A DNA stretch of 64,000 nucleotides, from positions 310,001-374,000 of the forward strand of contig NC_013132.1 of the NCBI RefSeq assembly GCF_000024005.1, written 5' to 3'. Shown here in pieces: positions 31,748-40,767 of the stretch (its first letter is position 1; each line of letters begins with the position of its first letter). A program made the translations under genes and the position numbers. The notes below the pieces were generated by a model that made no database searches, had not been told where the DNA came from, and worked only from the letters and a program-made list of their open reading frames with translations. The stretch is from Chitinophaga pinensis DSM 2588 (GTDB lineage Bacteria; Bacteroidota; Bacteroidia; Chitinophagales; Chitinophagaceae).

Positions 31748-34117
31748 ATGAACTTTGAGCTAAAAAAAATAAACTGGGAACCCGGCAAAGCACCATCACA
31801 ACTCCAGTCGATGACACTGCGCATCAGAAAGAAAAGTGACGAGGATGATGAGAGCTACTATACAACCATTACAGATGCCCTGCAGGTAAACACTGACGGT
31901 ACAATATTAAATCCACCTGTCATCAACGACCTGGAAGAAGAAACAAACTATGTTCTCCGCGTCCTGAACAATGATCCCGCTGGTGGAAAGTTTGACATGG
32001 TATTTACTACGCCTGGAACATTTGAAACCGAGTCATTCACACCCTCTTATTATCCCAACTCCGAACTGATGTACACCGCAGATAGTAATATCAGGGGTGC
32101 GATGTTACCGCCCCAATCCGGCGCTTATTACAGCCTGGACTATACAGCGGCGGACTGGTTCGAAACTTATGCCGATGCTGTCATACCTGGCGAAGTCGTG
32201 TTTGAGAAAAAGCAGGATATAGCAGGCATTAAATTACAGACGCCGTCTGATCTGGTAATTTTTGCAATGGATGCAGGATTCCTGGAAGGAATAAAGACGC
32301 AGTATGCATTAGGTCTCCATTTCTATGTAGATGCGAAAGACCTGCCGGCAACCGGCAGATGGCCACTGATCTCCTTTGGCGCTCCTCCCGACAGAGATGG
32401 TGTATCAGTATATGTAAACTGTGAAACCAAAAAGGTACATTGGGCGCAGCAAAGAAATGTAACCATACAGGAGATCGTAAGCACAGAGCCGATCAAACTT
32501 GGCGAATGGAACCAGGTACTCGTCTCCCGTCCAACTGATATCAGTGCTTCAAAGATGTGGTTAAACTCCTCCGATACATCTACAGGAAAATTCACCACGG
32601 CCACTATACCCAACATAATATGGATGCTTGATTCTGTAAGTATCGGCTCTCCCGGAGGCATCTTCAGTAAATACTACTATACAACACTCAATATGGATAG
32701 TATGATCGCTGAAAAATATCTTCGCCCCCCTTATCCGGTTGGCATACTGGAAGACTATTATGATGCAGAGAACAGATTTACCATCCCGACAAAAAATCTG
32801 GTCGTATTGGATAAGAATTATATTCTCTGTTCAATACCGACTGATGCACCTTCAGGCCGCAAATGGTTTTACATCGAAGACAGCCTTGGTAAAAGAAGAA
32901 AGATTGAAGTCAACATACTGCCACTTGAAAAAGTACAGTATCCGGTAGAAATGGATTTCAGTCCAGAAGGAGGAGGAGAATATTATTTCAAAGACCTCTA
33001 CTATCCAAGAGCAACGGGATGGGGCGGCGCAAACGGCGGCGTATCGGATAAACACATCTACACCCAAAACGGACAGCTTGTGCTGGAGGCACACGGAGAC
33101 CAATATACAGGCACCTCCCGTGGATATAGTATAGGCGGCGCGCTGAAGTATCATTATGATCAACGAGATCCTTCCTTCAACCTTCCGTGGATTACAAGGG
33201 TTGGTGCGATGATCACTTCTAAAGATTATTATGGCTATGGCCGCTATATAGTAGTAGCCAAATTACCGCGAGATATAGGCGTAGCGCCTAGCTTCTGGAC
33301 AACGCACTATGCAAAAGTATATCCACGGGATCCGCGCTATGATCAGATGCTGGCGCAGGGTTTACACAGGCAGGGCGATCTGCAGGCAGGGTATTATGTA
33401 GTGGGAGATAACCAGATTAATATGGACCTGCCCAGCAATAATGCTAACTACATTTTCTACAATGTAGAAGAAATGCTCGCCACGCATTATCACATGACAT
33501 GGAAAGGCCAGCTGGTAGCAGTAGAACAAGATGAAGACCCCGTAAACAATGGTACCTGGCAACTCAATGATATCGCCGCACCACAACTGCTGGAAAGCTG
33601 GACGAAAGTCAACAATGAGATCCAACACGTATATCAGCCACAGAAAGACAATATCATATGCACTAACCGGCAAGGTGAAATTGGAGAGGGCAGAGGACTG
33701 ATCACCTACAACAATCCTTTTGAGGATGAATTCTTCTCTATGCTGACAAACATCGGCAAAGACGTGTGGGACGACGAATTCCATGAATTCAGATTTGACT
33801 GGTATGCGGACAGGGTTGAATATTATGTGGATGGAGAAATCATACAGGTGAATAAACACTTCGTACCTGATGTAGCAGGAAGATGGTCCATAGGTCTTTG
33901 GTTCCCTTCTGAGCCGGAGCCACAGCGCACCTGGCGGACAGACATAAGGACGGCATGGGCAGGACCAGTAGCAGACTGGAAATATCAAAAAATGTTTATT
34001 AAAAGGATTGCACACACACCTTTCACTGACGAAGAAGCCGGTGGCTCAAATCGTCTTGTAGGTGAGAACGAACCTTTTGATGGACTGCGGAGATATCCTG
34101 CACCTCCTCCTGCGTAA
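31748..34117 (+). CDS. large receptor-binding protein with LamG-like and GH16-like domains
   Basis: 789 aa from the ATG at 31748, since an upstream TTG would overlap the previous gene. Residues about 1-110 are FnIII-like (RIRKKSDEDDESYYTTI...ETNYVLRVLNND). About 170-340 form a laminin-G/concanavalin-like domain (GLHFYVDAKDLPATGRWPLISFG). About 440-770 are GH16-like (GALKYHYDQ, GYGRYIVVAKLPRDIGVAPSFWTTHY, WDDEFHEFRFDWYADRVEYYVDGEII). At the expected catalytic site it reads NMDLPS (558-563), so the ExDxxE glutamates appear missing. It probably binds a surface glycan rather than cutting it. Confidence 0.75.
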   Translation: MNFELKKINWEPGKAPSQLQSMTLRIRKKSDEDDESYYTTITDALQVNTDGTILNPPVINDLEEETNYVLRVLNNDPAGGKFDMVFTTPGTFETESFTPSYYPNSELMYTADSNIRGAMLPPQSGAYYSLDYTAADWFETYADAVIPGEVVFEKKQDIAGIKLQTPSDLVIFAMDAGFLEGIKTQYALGLHFYVDAKDLPATGRWPLISFGAPPDRDGVSVYVNCETKKVHWAQQRNVTIQEIVSTEPIKLGEWNQVLVSRPTDISASKMWLNSSDTSTGKFTTATIPNIIWMLDSVSIGSPGGIFSKYYYTTLNMDSMIAEKYLRPPYPVGILEDYYDAENRFTIPTKNLVVLDKNYILCSIPTDAPSGRKWFYIEDSLGKRRKIEVNILPLEKVQYPVEMDFSPEGGGEYYFKDLYYPRATGWGGANGGVSDKHIYTQNGQLVLEAHGDQYTGTSRGYSIGGALKYHYDQRDPSFNLPWITRVGAMITSKDYYGYGRYIVVAKLPRDIGVAPSFWTTHYAKVYPRDPRYDQMLAQGLHRQGDLQAGYYVVGDNQINMDLPSNNANYIFYNVEEMLATHYHMTWKGQLVAVEQDEDPVNNGTWQLNDIAAPQLLESWTKVNNEIQHVYQPQKDNIICTNRQGEIGEGRGLITYNNPFEDEFFSMLTNIGKDVWDDEFHEFRFDWYADRVEYYVDGEIIQVNKHFVPDVAGRWSIGLWFPSEPEPQRTWRTDIRTAWAGPVADWKYQKMFIKRIAHTPFTDEEAGGSNRLVGENEPFDGLRRYPAPPPA

Positions 34118-34134
34118 AGCAGCTCATCATCTAT

Positions 34135-34170
34135 AGGCGGGAACGGTCTGAAATAAAACCGTCCCGCCTT
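34135..34170 (+). terminator. intrinsic terminator after the GH16-like fibre
   Basis: A GC-rich stem (GGCGGGAACGGT against ACCGTCCCGCC, one bulge) lies 18 bp after the stop at 34117 and is followed by TTCTGTT. It separates the last fibre gene at 34204 from the main operon and may reduce its expression or leave it under its own promoter. Confidence 0.75.
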
Positions 34171-34203
34171 CTGTTACAATTCGCAGCAAGAAAACTTAAT
34201 ACC

Positions 34204-35739
34204 ATGGCCATACAAGAAAGAAATAAACTTAAAAGCTGGTTCGTAACAGGTGCATATCCTGTCCAGAATCAATTCTGGGATTGGCTGGATAGTTACATAC
34301 ACAAATCAGAAGACCAGATATCAATCGAGAATGTAGCGTCGCTCAGAGACATCTTAAATCAAAAGGCGGATCAGGAGACTTATGCTGCCATGTTCAATCT
34401 TTATCAGCAACTATCAAATGATGCATTGTTAAAGAACACAGCCTTTAGTGGAGAAGTAACCGGAACCTATGATGCACTGCTATTGAATAACGATGCCGTA
34501 ATTGCAAAGGTGCTGGAAGGTCTTGACATCCCTGTTACACAGGAATACATCAGTGGAGCAGATACAATACTGACCGCCTTCGCCAAATTGCAGGGTCAAC
34601 TGTACAAAGCAGTAATACTGGATGAAAACAATAAGGTACCTGTTGAATATCTGCCAGCCATTGCGATCACCGATGTGATGACAGCAGCCAATGAAACGGA
34701 AATGCTGGCATTAGATGCACAACGTGGTGATGTTGCTGTAAGAACGGATGTCGCTAAAACATTCATTTTATCTACCGATGATCCAACTGTACTCGTTGAC
34801 TGGAAAGAAATCAAAAGTGGTTTGTCCGTCCAGAGCGTAAACGGGAAAAGCGGTGTAGCAGTGCAACTGAGTACAAAAGATATACCAGAAGAGCAGAACG
34901 AGTATTTTACAAACGACCGTGCCCGTGCAGCATTTACTGCTGGTACAGGCATTAATGTTTCAGCCGGAGGAGAGATCAGTAACACCCACAATACATTACA
35001 GGCAGTTACTGAAAATGGTTTTGATACAAACAACAGAATGCGCATATCAGGCGCTGCCGGCGATCTTGGGAACGGCGAAGGCTTAGAATTACTTTACAGT
35101 AACAATGCAGCAGAAATCTTCTCCATTGACAGGAATCCGGGAGGCGGATATAAAAAACTGGCGATAAACGCTTCTACCTTACTGTTGAACAATGAGCTCA
35201 GCGGACCGATCGGCCATGTACTCATCGGGAACGCTGCGCCGGAAGCCAAACTAGGCGTAGCCGGCGATGGTGTTTTTACCGGCAATGTATCAGGTAGCGA
35301 CGCAACAGATCCACGACATTTTGTAACCTATCAGCAACTGAATAATCAATTTTCAGAAGGCCCGTGGACACCTGACTTCGGAGAACTGAACGCGCTTGTA
35401 AGATATGTCAGAGCATATTATGTAAGGAGCGGAAATAATGTACGTGTGAGCTTACAGTTTCAGATAGGAGAGGTACCTTATCCGCAATCTATTTACCTGA
35501 TCTTTATAAAAGGATTACCATTCCCTGTAAGAGAGTTCGGTGTGACTTATTATAGTGGATATTACGGTACCAGCTTTGCTGACAGTCAGGTACAACCCGG
35601 ATCCGCCAATCAGCATCTCAATCTGGCTGTTATAGTCTCCTCAAATGGAGATGCAATTCGTTCTAACACGAATGAGCGCTGGGGCGATGTACAAAATAAA
35701 ACAATGGTGATTGATATTACTTATGTAACGACAGCATAA
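34204..35739 (+). CDS. tail fibre protein with duplicated N-terminal module
   Basis: 511 aa. The N-terminal ~70 residues (IQERNKLKSWFVTGAYPVQNQFWDWLDSYIHKSEDQISIENVASL) repeat the module at 31270. A repetitive shaft follows with SVNGKSGVAVQLSTKDIPEEQNEYFTNDRARAAF, a fibre-repeat pattern. The C-terminal ~130 residues (GPWTPDFGELNALVRYVRAYYVRSGNNVRVSLQFQIG...YYSGYYGTSF) form a probable receptor-binding head. It is cut off from the main operon by the terminator at 34135-34170. Confidence 0.75.
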   Translation: MAIQERNKLKSWFVTGAYPVQNQFWDWLDSYIHKSEDQISIENVASLRDILNQKADQETYAAMFNLYQQLSNDALLKNTAFSGEVTGTYDALLLNNDAVIAKVLEGLDIPVTQEYISGADTILTAFAKLQGQLYKAVILDENNKVPVEYLPAIAITDVMTAANETEMLALDAQRGDVAVRTDVAKTFILSTDDPTVLVDWKEIKSGLSVQSVNGKSGVAVQLSTKDIPEEQNEYFTNDRARAAFTAGTGINVSAGGEISNTHNTLQAVTENGFDTNNRMRISGAAGDLGNGEGLELLYSNNAAEIFSIDRNPGGGYKKLAINASTLLLNNELSGPIGHVLIGNAAPEAKLGVAGDGVFTGNVSGSDATDPRHFVTYQQLNNQFSEGPWTPDFGELNALVRYVRAYYVRSGNNVRVSLQFQIGEVPYPQSIYLIFIKGLPFPVREFGVTYYSGYYGTSFADSQVQPGSANQHLNLAVIVSSNGDAIRSNTNERWGDVQNKTMVIDITYVTTA

Positions 35740-35803
35740 ATAGCAGCGGCAGATTAACATAAGAACTGCGAGCAAAACCATATCTGCAAGAATATCAATA
35801 AAA

Positions 35804-35837
35804 AAAGTGGCAGCGTCTTTATTGACACTGCCACTTT
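35804..35837. terminator. bidirectional terminator closing the tail cluster
   Basis: A 10-bp perfect stem (35804-35813 with 35828-35837, core GTGGCAG/CTGCCAC) has A and T runs on the two sides. It lies between the convergent genes ending at 35739 (+) and 35851 (-). Confidence 0.85.
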
Positions 35838-35850
35838 CTCATATTAACAA

Positions 35851-36843
35851 TTATTTACCACTCCGTACCACCGTCTCCAACTGCTTATTTTTCTCCTTCA
35901 ACTCACCGATCTCTTTCTTCATTTCAATCAGATACAAGGTCATTTCCTCTATCTTCTGCAACAGCTTTTTATTCATTTCCCCCACATCGATACCATCTTT
36001 CTCTACCTCTGCAGCTGAAGGCACATCCGGTAAATGCTGATGCATTTTAATATAGTTTTCCACTTCGTACAAAGTCGGCAATTTATATTCCGGCTGGAAA
36101 ACAAAATCCGCCCAGGTTTCCGAAGTCACCTTCATCTTTCTGGCGGCGATAGTACCGCCTACAGCCAGCTTATAATCATCCTTTGGTGTGGCGCCAATAC
36201 CGACATTACCATTCTTTAAAATCATCATTTTAGCAGATACGGTCGCCCCTACGGAAAATCGCAGGTCACCAGTACCTGGGTTTAGATACACTCTGGCAAG
36301 CTCGTTGCCTGTGTTATCCGCAAAAAACACATCACCCGGATCACCTGGTGCGGCATCCGGTGCTTTCAATATCAGATTACTACCACCACTGACCATCGTT
36401 TGACCATTGACTTCAAGACGCGCAGTAGGCGTCTCTGTATTAATACCGACGTTACCGCCATTCAGAAAAGACAAACCATCTGCCCTTAGCTGGACTCTCA
36501 ATGTGTAAACGTTTGGCTGTGGTGTGAGAAACATTTGGAACGTCGAATTAAGTGCCCCACTGGTTGAGCCTCCCGGACGTAACATCAGGGCGTTATGTGT
36601 ATAAAGCCCTGGACGGCTACCTACCACCAGGTTATGACCGGCGTGGTAAAAATAGTTGTAACCGACACCATTTATCTGACTACCACTATTCAGAAAAATG
36701 TTACCGTTATTAATATGTAATTTCTCAATGGGAGCAGCGCCGTTGGTTCCGATACCAACAGACCCGTTGTCCGGAAATGAGTTCTCCTGCGCAAAAGCAG
36801 CGGACGCCAACAATGAAAATGTAAAAAAGAAAATTCGTTTCAT
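35851..36843 (-). CDS. exported protein with tail-fibre-like C-terminal domain
   Basis: 330 aa from the second ATG (36843), which gives a clean signal peptide (MKRIFFFTFSLLASAAFAQ); an ATG at 36855 is also possible. Repeats of the form GSVGIGTNG..PIEKLHINNG, GGNVGINTETPTARLEVNG and NGNVGIGATPKDDYKLAVGG are typical of Bacteroidota cell-surface fibre proteins. The C-terminus (LPTLYEVENYIKMHQHLPDVPSAAEVEKDGIDVGEMNKKLLQKIEEMTLYLIEMKKEI) is the coiled coil common to this group. Its signal peptide and opposite strand argue against it being part of the tailocin. Confidence 0.8.
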   Translation of the reverse strand: MKRIFFFTFSLLASAAFAQENSFPDNGSVGIGTNGAAPIEKLHINNGNIFLNSGSQINGVGYNYFYHAGHNLVVGSRPGLYTHNALMLRPGGSTSGALNSTFQMFLTPQPNVYTLRVQLRADGLSFLNGGNVGINTETPTARLEVNGQTMVSGGSNLILKAPDAAPGDPGDVFFADNTGNELARVYLNPGTGDLRFSVGATVSAKMMILKNGNVGIGATPKDDYKLAVGGTIAARKMKVTSETWADFVFQPEYKLPTLYEVENYIKMHQHLPDVPSAAEVEKDGIDVGEMNKKLLQKIEEMTLYLIEMKKEIGELKEKNKQLETVVRSGK

Positions 36844-36855
36844 AAATAAGGGCAT

Positions 36856-37271
36856 AGCAATCTTAAAGGTTTACAAAATTGTTCTGGCAAACAGGCCGGA
36901 TTTTTTTCGATTGCTAAAAGACATATAACGGCTGCAATTACCGGGTACAGGGAGTTCTCCTTAAAATCGCATTTACGTTACGAACAAACATATCATGACT
37001 TTCCAATGTTAACCAGAAGAAGCCGGCGTCTTAAATACACCGTATTTCTGTGCTTAATGAAGGAAACAATGAGACGTATAGGTTAATGTCATTCTGGGCA
37101 ACAATGTTTAATATCCTGGCATAGTTCAATGTAAAATAATAACTTTTTCTTGACTATTCATAATTTACATTTAAACACTTAACTAGTTAGTAAATAACGC
37201 ACCGGGGACCGTAATTACTACACAAAAGTGTTAAAACTTTTCAGGAAACCACACACTATTTAATAAAATAA
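36856..37271. other. intergenic region without recognised gene
   Basis: About 416 A/T-rich bp upstream of the exported fibre-like gene, up to the terminator at 37272. It presumably holds the promoter of that gene; no clear motif was seen. Confidence 0.3.
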
Positions 37272-37303
37272 AAAAGGTGATGCTCCTAAGAACATCACCT
37301 TTT
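37272..37303 (-). terminator. intrinsic terminator after the MBL-fold gene
   Basis: An 11-bp stem, AAAAGGTGATG/CATCACCTTTT, with a 10-nt loop and A-rich (on the minus strand T-rich) flank. It is 19 bp downstream of the stop of the minus-strand gene at 37322. Confidence 0.85.
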
Positions 37304-37321
37304 ATTAATATTACATCCATC

Positions 37322-38290
37322 TTACTTACCCGCAAATATCTCCGCATAATTCACCGGTATCCACTCATACTCCTTCCCAACATATCTCAGATGACCGATA
37401 CCAGGAAATGATAAATGTGGCGCCGCAATCCAGTATCCCTGTTTCACAGCATCGTCAAAAGTCTGCTTTCTGATAGCCGCAGCTTCCACCAGGTCTACGT
37501 CAAAGTCAATCGTTACCCCAGGATCCGCAAACTGTATCGCACCGGCATGAATCACATCTCCCCAGAAAACCAGTTTTTGTCCCTTACTTTCCAGTGCAAA
37601 AAAACTATGTCCTGGCGTATGTCCTACAGCGGGCATCGCTGAAATACCGGGTAATAACTGTGGACCCGGCACAAAAGTCTTTACTTTACCTGCCTGCTGA
37701 TAAGGCTGAATCGTCATCTGGGCAAGATCAAAGAACGGTTGCGCTCTTTTATTGGCAGTCGCTTTATTCGCTGCTGTCAACCAGAAATCCGCCTCCGGTT
37801 TGCTGATATAAAGTGTCGCATTCGGAAAGACAACTTTACCTTCATTGATCAATCCGCCGACATGGTCTCCATGCAGATGCGTCAGTAATACCGCATCAAT
37901 GTCTTCCGCCTTTACGTTGATGGCTGCGAGCCTGGATGACAGTTTACCCAGTGTTGGCCCCAGGAAACTACCAGAACCGGCATCTACCAGGATCTGCTGA
38001 TCACCCTTCATAATAAGATAGGCGGTAATAGAGGTTTCCACTACCGTATCAAGATAGTGTTGTTGCAGTAATGTATTAATCTCCCCCTTCTTTGTTTCAT
38101 GTAACATGGTATGCATATTCAGGGGAATGGTACCGTCTGAAAGCGCTATGACACGGAAATCTCCCAACTGCATACTGTAATATCCCGGTTGCGCCGGTGA
38201 ACCGGCTATTTGTGCTTTCGCAGATAATATGCCGCTCAGTAGTAATAATGCCAATACTCCTCTCAGGGAAAATGTTCGCAGAAAATTCAT
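37322..38290 (-). CDS. MBL-fold metallo-hydrolase, exported
   Basis: 322 aa from the ATG at 38290, which gives a signal peptide (MNFLRTFSLRGVLALLLLSGILSAKAQ); a GTG frame extends to 38353 but overlaps an operator-like dyad. The zinc motif HLHGDHVGGL (HxHxDH) and later PAVGHTPGHSFF (His) and FWGDVIHAG (Asp) are present. Related proteins are lactonases or general hydrolases. It lies downstream of a Crp/Fnr gene, and the TTGTCAC-N9-GTGACAA dyad upstream may be that regulator's site. Confidence 0.88.
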   Translation of the reverse strand: MNFLRTFSLRGVLALLLLSGILSAKAQIAGSPAQPGYYSMQLGDFRVIALSDGTIPLNMHTMLHETKKGEINTLLQQHYLDTVVETSITAYLIMKGDQQILVDAGSGSFLGPTLGKLSSRLAAINVKAEDIDAVLLTHLHGDHVGGLINEGKVVFPNATLYISKPEADFWLTAANKATANKRAQPFFDLAQMTIQPYQQAGKVKTFVPGPQLLPGISAMPAVGHTPGHSFFALESKGQKLVFWGDVIHAGAIQFADPGVTIDFDVDLVEAAAIRKQTFDDAVKQGYWIAAPHLSFPGIGHLRYVGKEYEWIPVNYAEIFAGK

Positions 38291-38346
38291 TGCTTTAAAA
38301 TTTATAGCACAAATTTCCTGCTGTACACGTCCCTGTAGAAGGACCT

Positions 38347-38369
38347 TTGTCACTTAAAAATTGTGACAA
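38347..38369 (-). promoter_or_regulatory. dyad, probable Crp/Fnr-type operator
   Basis: TTGTCAC and GTGACAA arms (7 bp, perfect) are separated by 9 nt, 57-79 bp upstream of the MBL start at 38290. Shape and position next to a Crp/Fnr gene suggest a regulator site. It is inference, with no footprint. Confidence 0.5.
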
Positions 38370-38377
38370 ATGTGCCG

Positions 38378-38947
38378 TTATTTCCGGTATAAACGGCTTA
38401 TGGTCTCGCGGGACACTCCCAGGAAAGAAGCAATGTGCATCTTCGGGATACGGTTATATAAATGCGGATACTGTCGTACAAAATTCTCAAATCTTTCCTT
38501 CGCACTGCCCATAATCAACAATTGCAGCCTTTTCTGTAAAGCCACATAACCCAGACTTGACTTAGTCAGCAGATAATGCTGATATTTCCACATCTCCCTC
38601 GCCAGTTTATCCCGGTTCTCTGCAGAAAGCGACAATAACTGGCAATCCTCCAGACACTCAATAGCCGTATTCGCAGGGATCTGTTTGACAATCGATTCAC
38701 GCTCTGAAATCCACCATCCTTCCGCAGCAAACTGATAAGTAAACTCCTTCCCCGTGCTGGCTTCTGTCATATACGCCCTGAGACATCCCTTCAACACAAA
38801 GTACTCATGCTTCACCAGATCACCCTCACGTACCAGCGTACTATGTTTCTTATACTTCACAGGCGTAAAGTGAGACAAGATATAGTCAAACTCCTCATCT
38901 GTCAGCTTACAGACAGACTCTATATGTACTCGTAACGGATGCGACAT
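38378..38947 (-). CDS. Crp/Fnr family transcriptional regulator
   Basis: 189 aa. The cNMP-type beta roll covers about 10-120 (YKKHSTLVREGDLVKHEYFVLKGCLRAYMTEASTGKEFTYQFAAEGWWIS). The C-terminal HTH segment is NRIPKMHIASFLGVSRETISRLYRK, a good match to the Crp recognition helix. It lies just downstream (22 bp) of a coiled-coil exported protein gene and upstream of the MBL gene. Effector unknown; no FNR-type Cys cluster is present. Confidence 0.9.
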   Translation of the reverse strand: MSHPLRVHIESVCKLTDEEFDYILSHFTPVKYKKHSTLVREGDLVKHEYFVLKGCLRAYMTEASTGKEFTYQFAAEGWWISERESIVKQIPANTAIECLEDCQLLSLSAENRDKLAREMWKYQHYLLTKSSLGYVALQKRLQLLIMGSAKERFENFVRQYPHLYNRIPKMHIASFLGVSRETISRLYRK

Positions 38948-38969
38948 ACTGCAAAGGTAAAAGAATACC

Positions 38970-40181
38970 TTATATCCCCGTCTCAGCAGTATTACTTCCT
39001 ATGTACATTACCGCTGAATCTTCAATATATTTCGCCGGATTAAAGGAATTGCCGAAGGTCTTCTTCACAAAAGACAGCTTCTCCTTCAGTTCGCCAACCT
39101 TTGTGGTGAATTCAGTCGGGAACTTATTGCTGTCTGAATAATCAGTGATCAGCTCATTGTACCTGTCAATATTGATCATCATACGCGCAGTCAGTTGTCC
39201 GAAGCGCATACGCAGCGACTGTACCTTATACATAAACGTTTCTACCTGGCCTGACCACTTTCCTTTCATCAGACTATCCGCCTCCATTGCCTGTATTTTC
39301 CGGGCAATAGATAAGCGGCAATCATTCTTATACTGTTCTCTTTTACGGTCCAGTGTAGTAGATAAATACTCTCTTTTATAGCCCTCGCTGTCCAGACCAT
39401 AATAAGACAACTGCTGGCTCAGCAAGTCCTGATTCTCCTGCTGCAACTGATTCAGCTCTTTGGTGATGGCCGTCCACTCATAGTCGATCACTGATTTCTG
39501 TTGCTCAAACTGACTGGCCACGTTGAGTAATCGCAGCATGGAAGGGCTTTTACCTTTCAATTCTCTGTTCTCTTTACCGAAAGACATGACCAGGGTATTC
39601 ACACCAGATGATACCGTCTGCACCAGAGAACCATATAAAGGCACCCTATTGGCAGCATTGGTCACCAGTGAAAGCGAGGAGTTCAGAAAGTCAAACATCT
39701 GATCGCCACGCCCTTTTTTTGAATACCAGTTCTCATATTCTGTCTTCCATTCGTTGAAATCCTTGTATTGCTGAAGATTGCTGACAGCACCCAATTGTGT
39801 GAAGAACTGCTGTGAGGCTAAGAACAAGTCCGCCGGCTGCACATCACGCTGTATACTGAGCAACTCTGTAAATGCCAGCTGACCATTCAGACCAACCCTG
39901 ATTTTCGGCGTTTTTTCTAATATGGCCAGTCTGCTGTCCAGTGCTACCTGCAGATTTTCCATGGCCGTCATTTTGCGCTTCGCTTCCTTGTCATTCAGTC
40001 CGGACAGTTCGGTTTTTAGTACTTTAATCTCACCCTCATTCAGTTTCAGTTTGTCATTCAGCTCTTTTAACTGCTGGTCTCTTTCCAGTTTAATTTTGTC
40101 GGCAACGGTAGAGTCCTGTTGCGCAAATGAAGTAGTTGCTACGGCAATGCTGATAAAAAATAGTAGAATTCCTCTTGTCAT
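38970..40181 (-). CDS. hypothetical exported coiled-coil protein
   Basis: 403 aa. Signal peptide (1-20, MTRGILLFFISIAVATTSFA). Long coiled coils are at about 28-90 (KLERDQQLKELNDKLKLNEGEIKVLKTELSGLNDKEAKRKM) and 235-270 (EWTAITKELNQLQQENQDLLSQQ), with a mixed middle and a helical C-terminus. No family was recognised. It is probably a periplasmic or envelope structural protein. It lies 22 bp upstream of the Crp/Fnr gene. Confidence 0.6.
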   Translation of the reverse strand: MTRGILLFFISIAVATTSFAQQDSTVADKIKLERDQQLKELNDKLKLNEGEIKVLKTELSGLNDKEAKRKMTAMENLQVALDSRLAILEKTPKIRVGLNGQLAFTELLSIQRDVQPADLFLASQQFFTQLGAVSNLQQYKDFNEWKTEYENWYSKKGRGDQMFDFLNSSLSLVTNAANRVPLYGSLVQTVSSGVNTLVMSFGKENRELKGKSPSMLRLLNVASQFEQQKSVIDYEWTAITKELNQLQQENQDLLSQQLSYYGLDSEGYKREYLSTTLDRKREQYKNDCRLSIARKIQAMEADSLMKGKWSGQVETFMYKVQSLRMRFGQLTARMMINIDRYNELITDYSDSNKFPTEFTTKVGELKEKLSFVKKTFGNSFNPAKYIEDSAVMYIGSNTAETGI

Positions 40182-40725
40182 ACTTGATGTTTAAGTTATA
40201 GGGATATGCGATATTCACCGGGATAAATGCGTACGGTACAGGATATATCAAATTATCCCCCGAATATAGAACAAAGTCCATTAAAAATGGAACAGGCCCC
40301 GTATCCCCAGACGCCGTCAATACAGCCCCTTGTTATCAGGTATTCGCCAGCAGGTCAAAATATTCATCATCATCATTCTTCCCCCATACCCTTTGCCTAA
40401 CCGCCGTAACACAAAACGCTCACTTTCAGTTAAAAAGAAAGGGGACGGAATATAAAATTCCATCCCGTATATGTTTTGAGATTCAATGAAAGCCGCCATT
40501 TTATGGTCAGACTATTACATTATAGAGGAATGGGCATCTACTACCATTACTCTTTATCTGAACTAGGAAATGAGGGGTCTGTACGTTGACAATCTCAAAA
40601 AGGCGTTACCCTTATGTACAGGAAAAATTCATCCGTCTACCTTTCCAGGCGTGCCTTCATATTTCATGTATCTACCTACTTATCCAATTAAAAAAAATTT
40701 TCAACCCGCGTAAGGGTGCGTCTCT
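40182..40725. other. 544-bp intergenic region
   Basis: The spacer between the divergent coiled-coil gene and the ECF sigma gene. It holds a hairpin at 40442-40466 (9-bp arms, one mismatch) that reads as a terminator only on the minus strand (T-rich side toward 40430), though no minus-strand gene ending there was recognised. The segment near 40700-40728 (AATTTTCAACCCG...TCTCTTTG) could be the promoter of the sigma gene. Confidence 0.3.
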
Positions 40726-40767
40726 TTGTGCATTGTCTACCTTCGGGTAAAACACTTTTACGGCACA

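Noticed and set aside
33362..34015. Minus-strand frame opposite the GH16-like protein
   Set aside because: No motif or ribosome binding site; a shadow of the plus-strand gene.
20467..35739. Type VI secretion or PVC/eCIS-type injection system
   Set aside because: No TssJLM membrane complex, ClpV, VgrG/PAAR or eCIS AAA+ ATPase was found. The lysis pair and the chaperone/tape-measure order fit a phage tail instead.
20467..35739. Complete prophage
   Set aside because: No integrase, repressor, replication, terminase, portal or capsid genes and no att repeats were seen in the window; flanking genes are ordinary host genes.
35851..36843. Fibre-like gene as part of the tailocin
   Set aside because: It is on the opposite strand behind a bidirectional terminator and has a Sec signal peptide, unlike cytosolically assembled tail proteins.
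40317..40499. Small minus-strand frame in the 40.2-40.7 kb gap
   Set aside because: It covers a hairpin, has unlike composition (run of Met) and no family resemblance.
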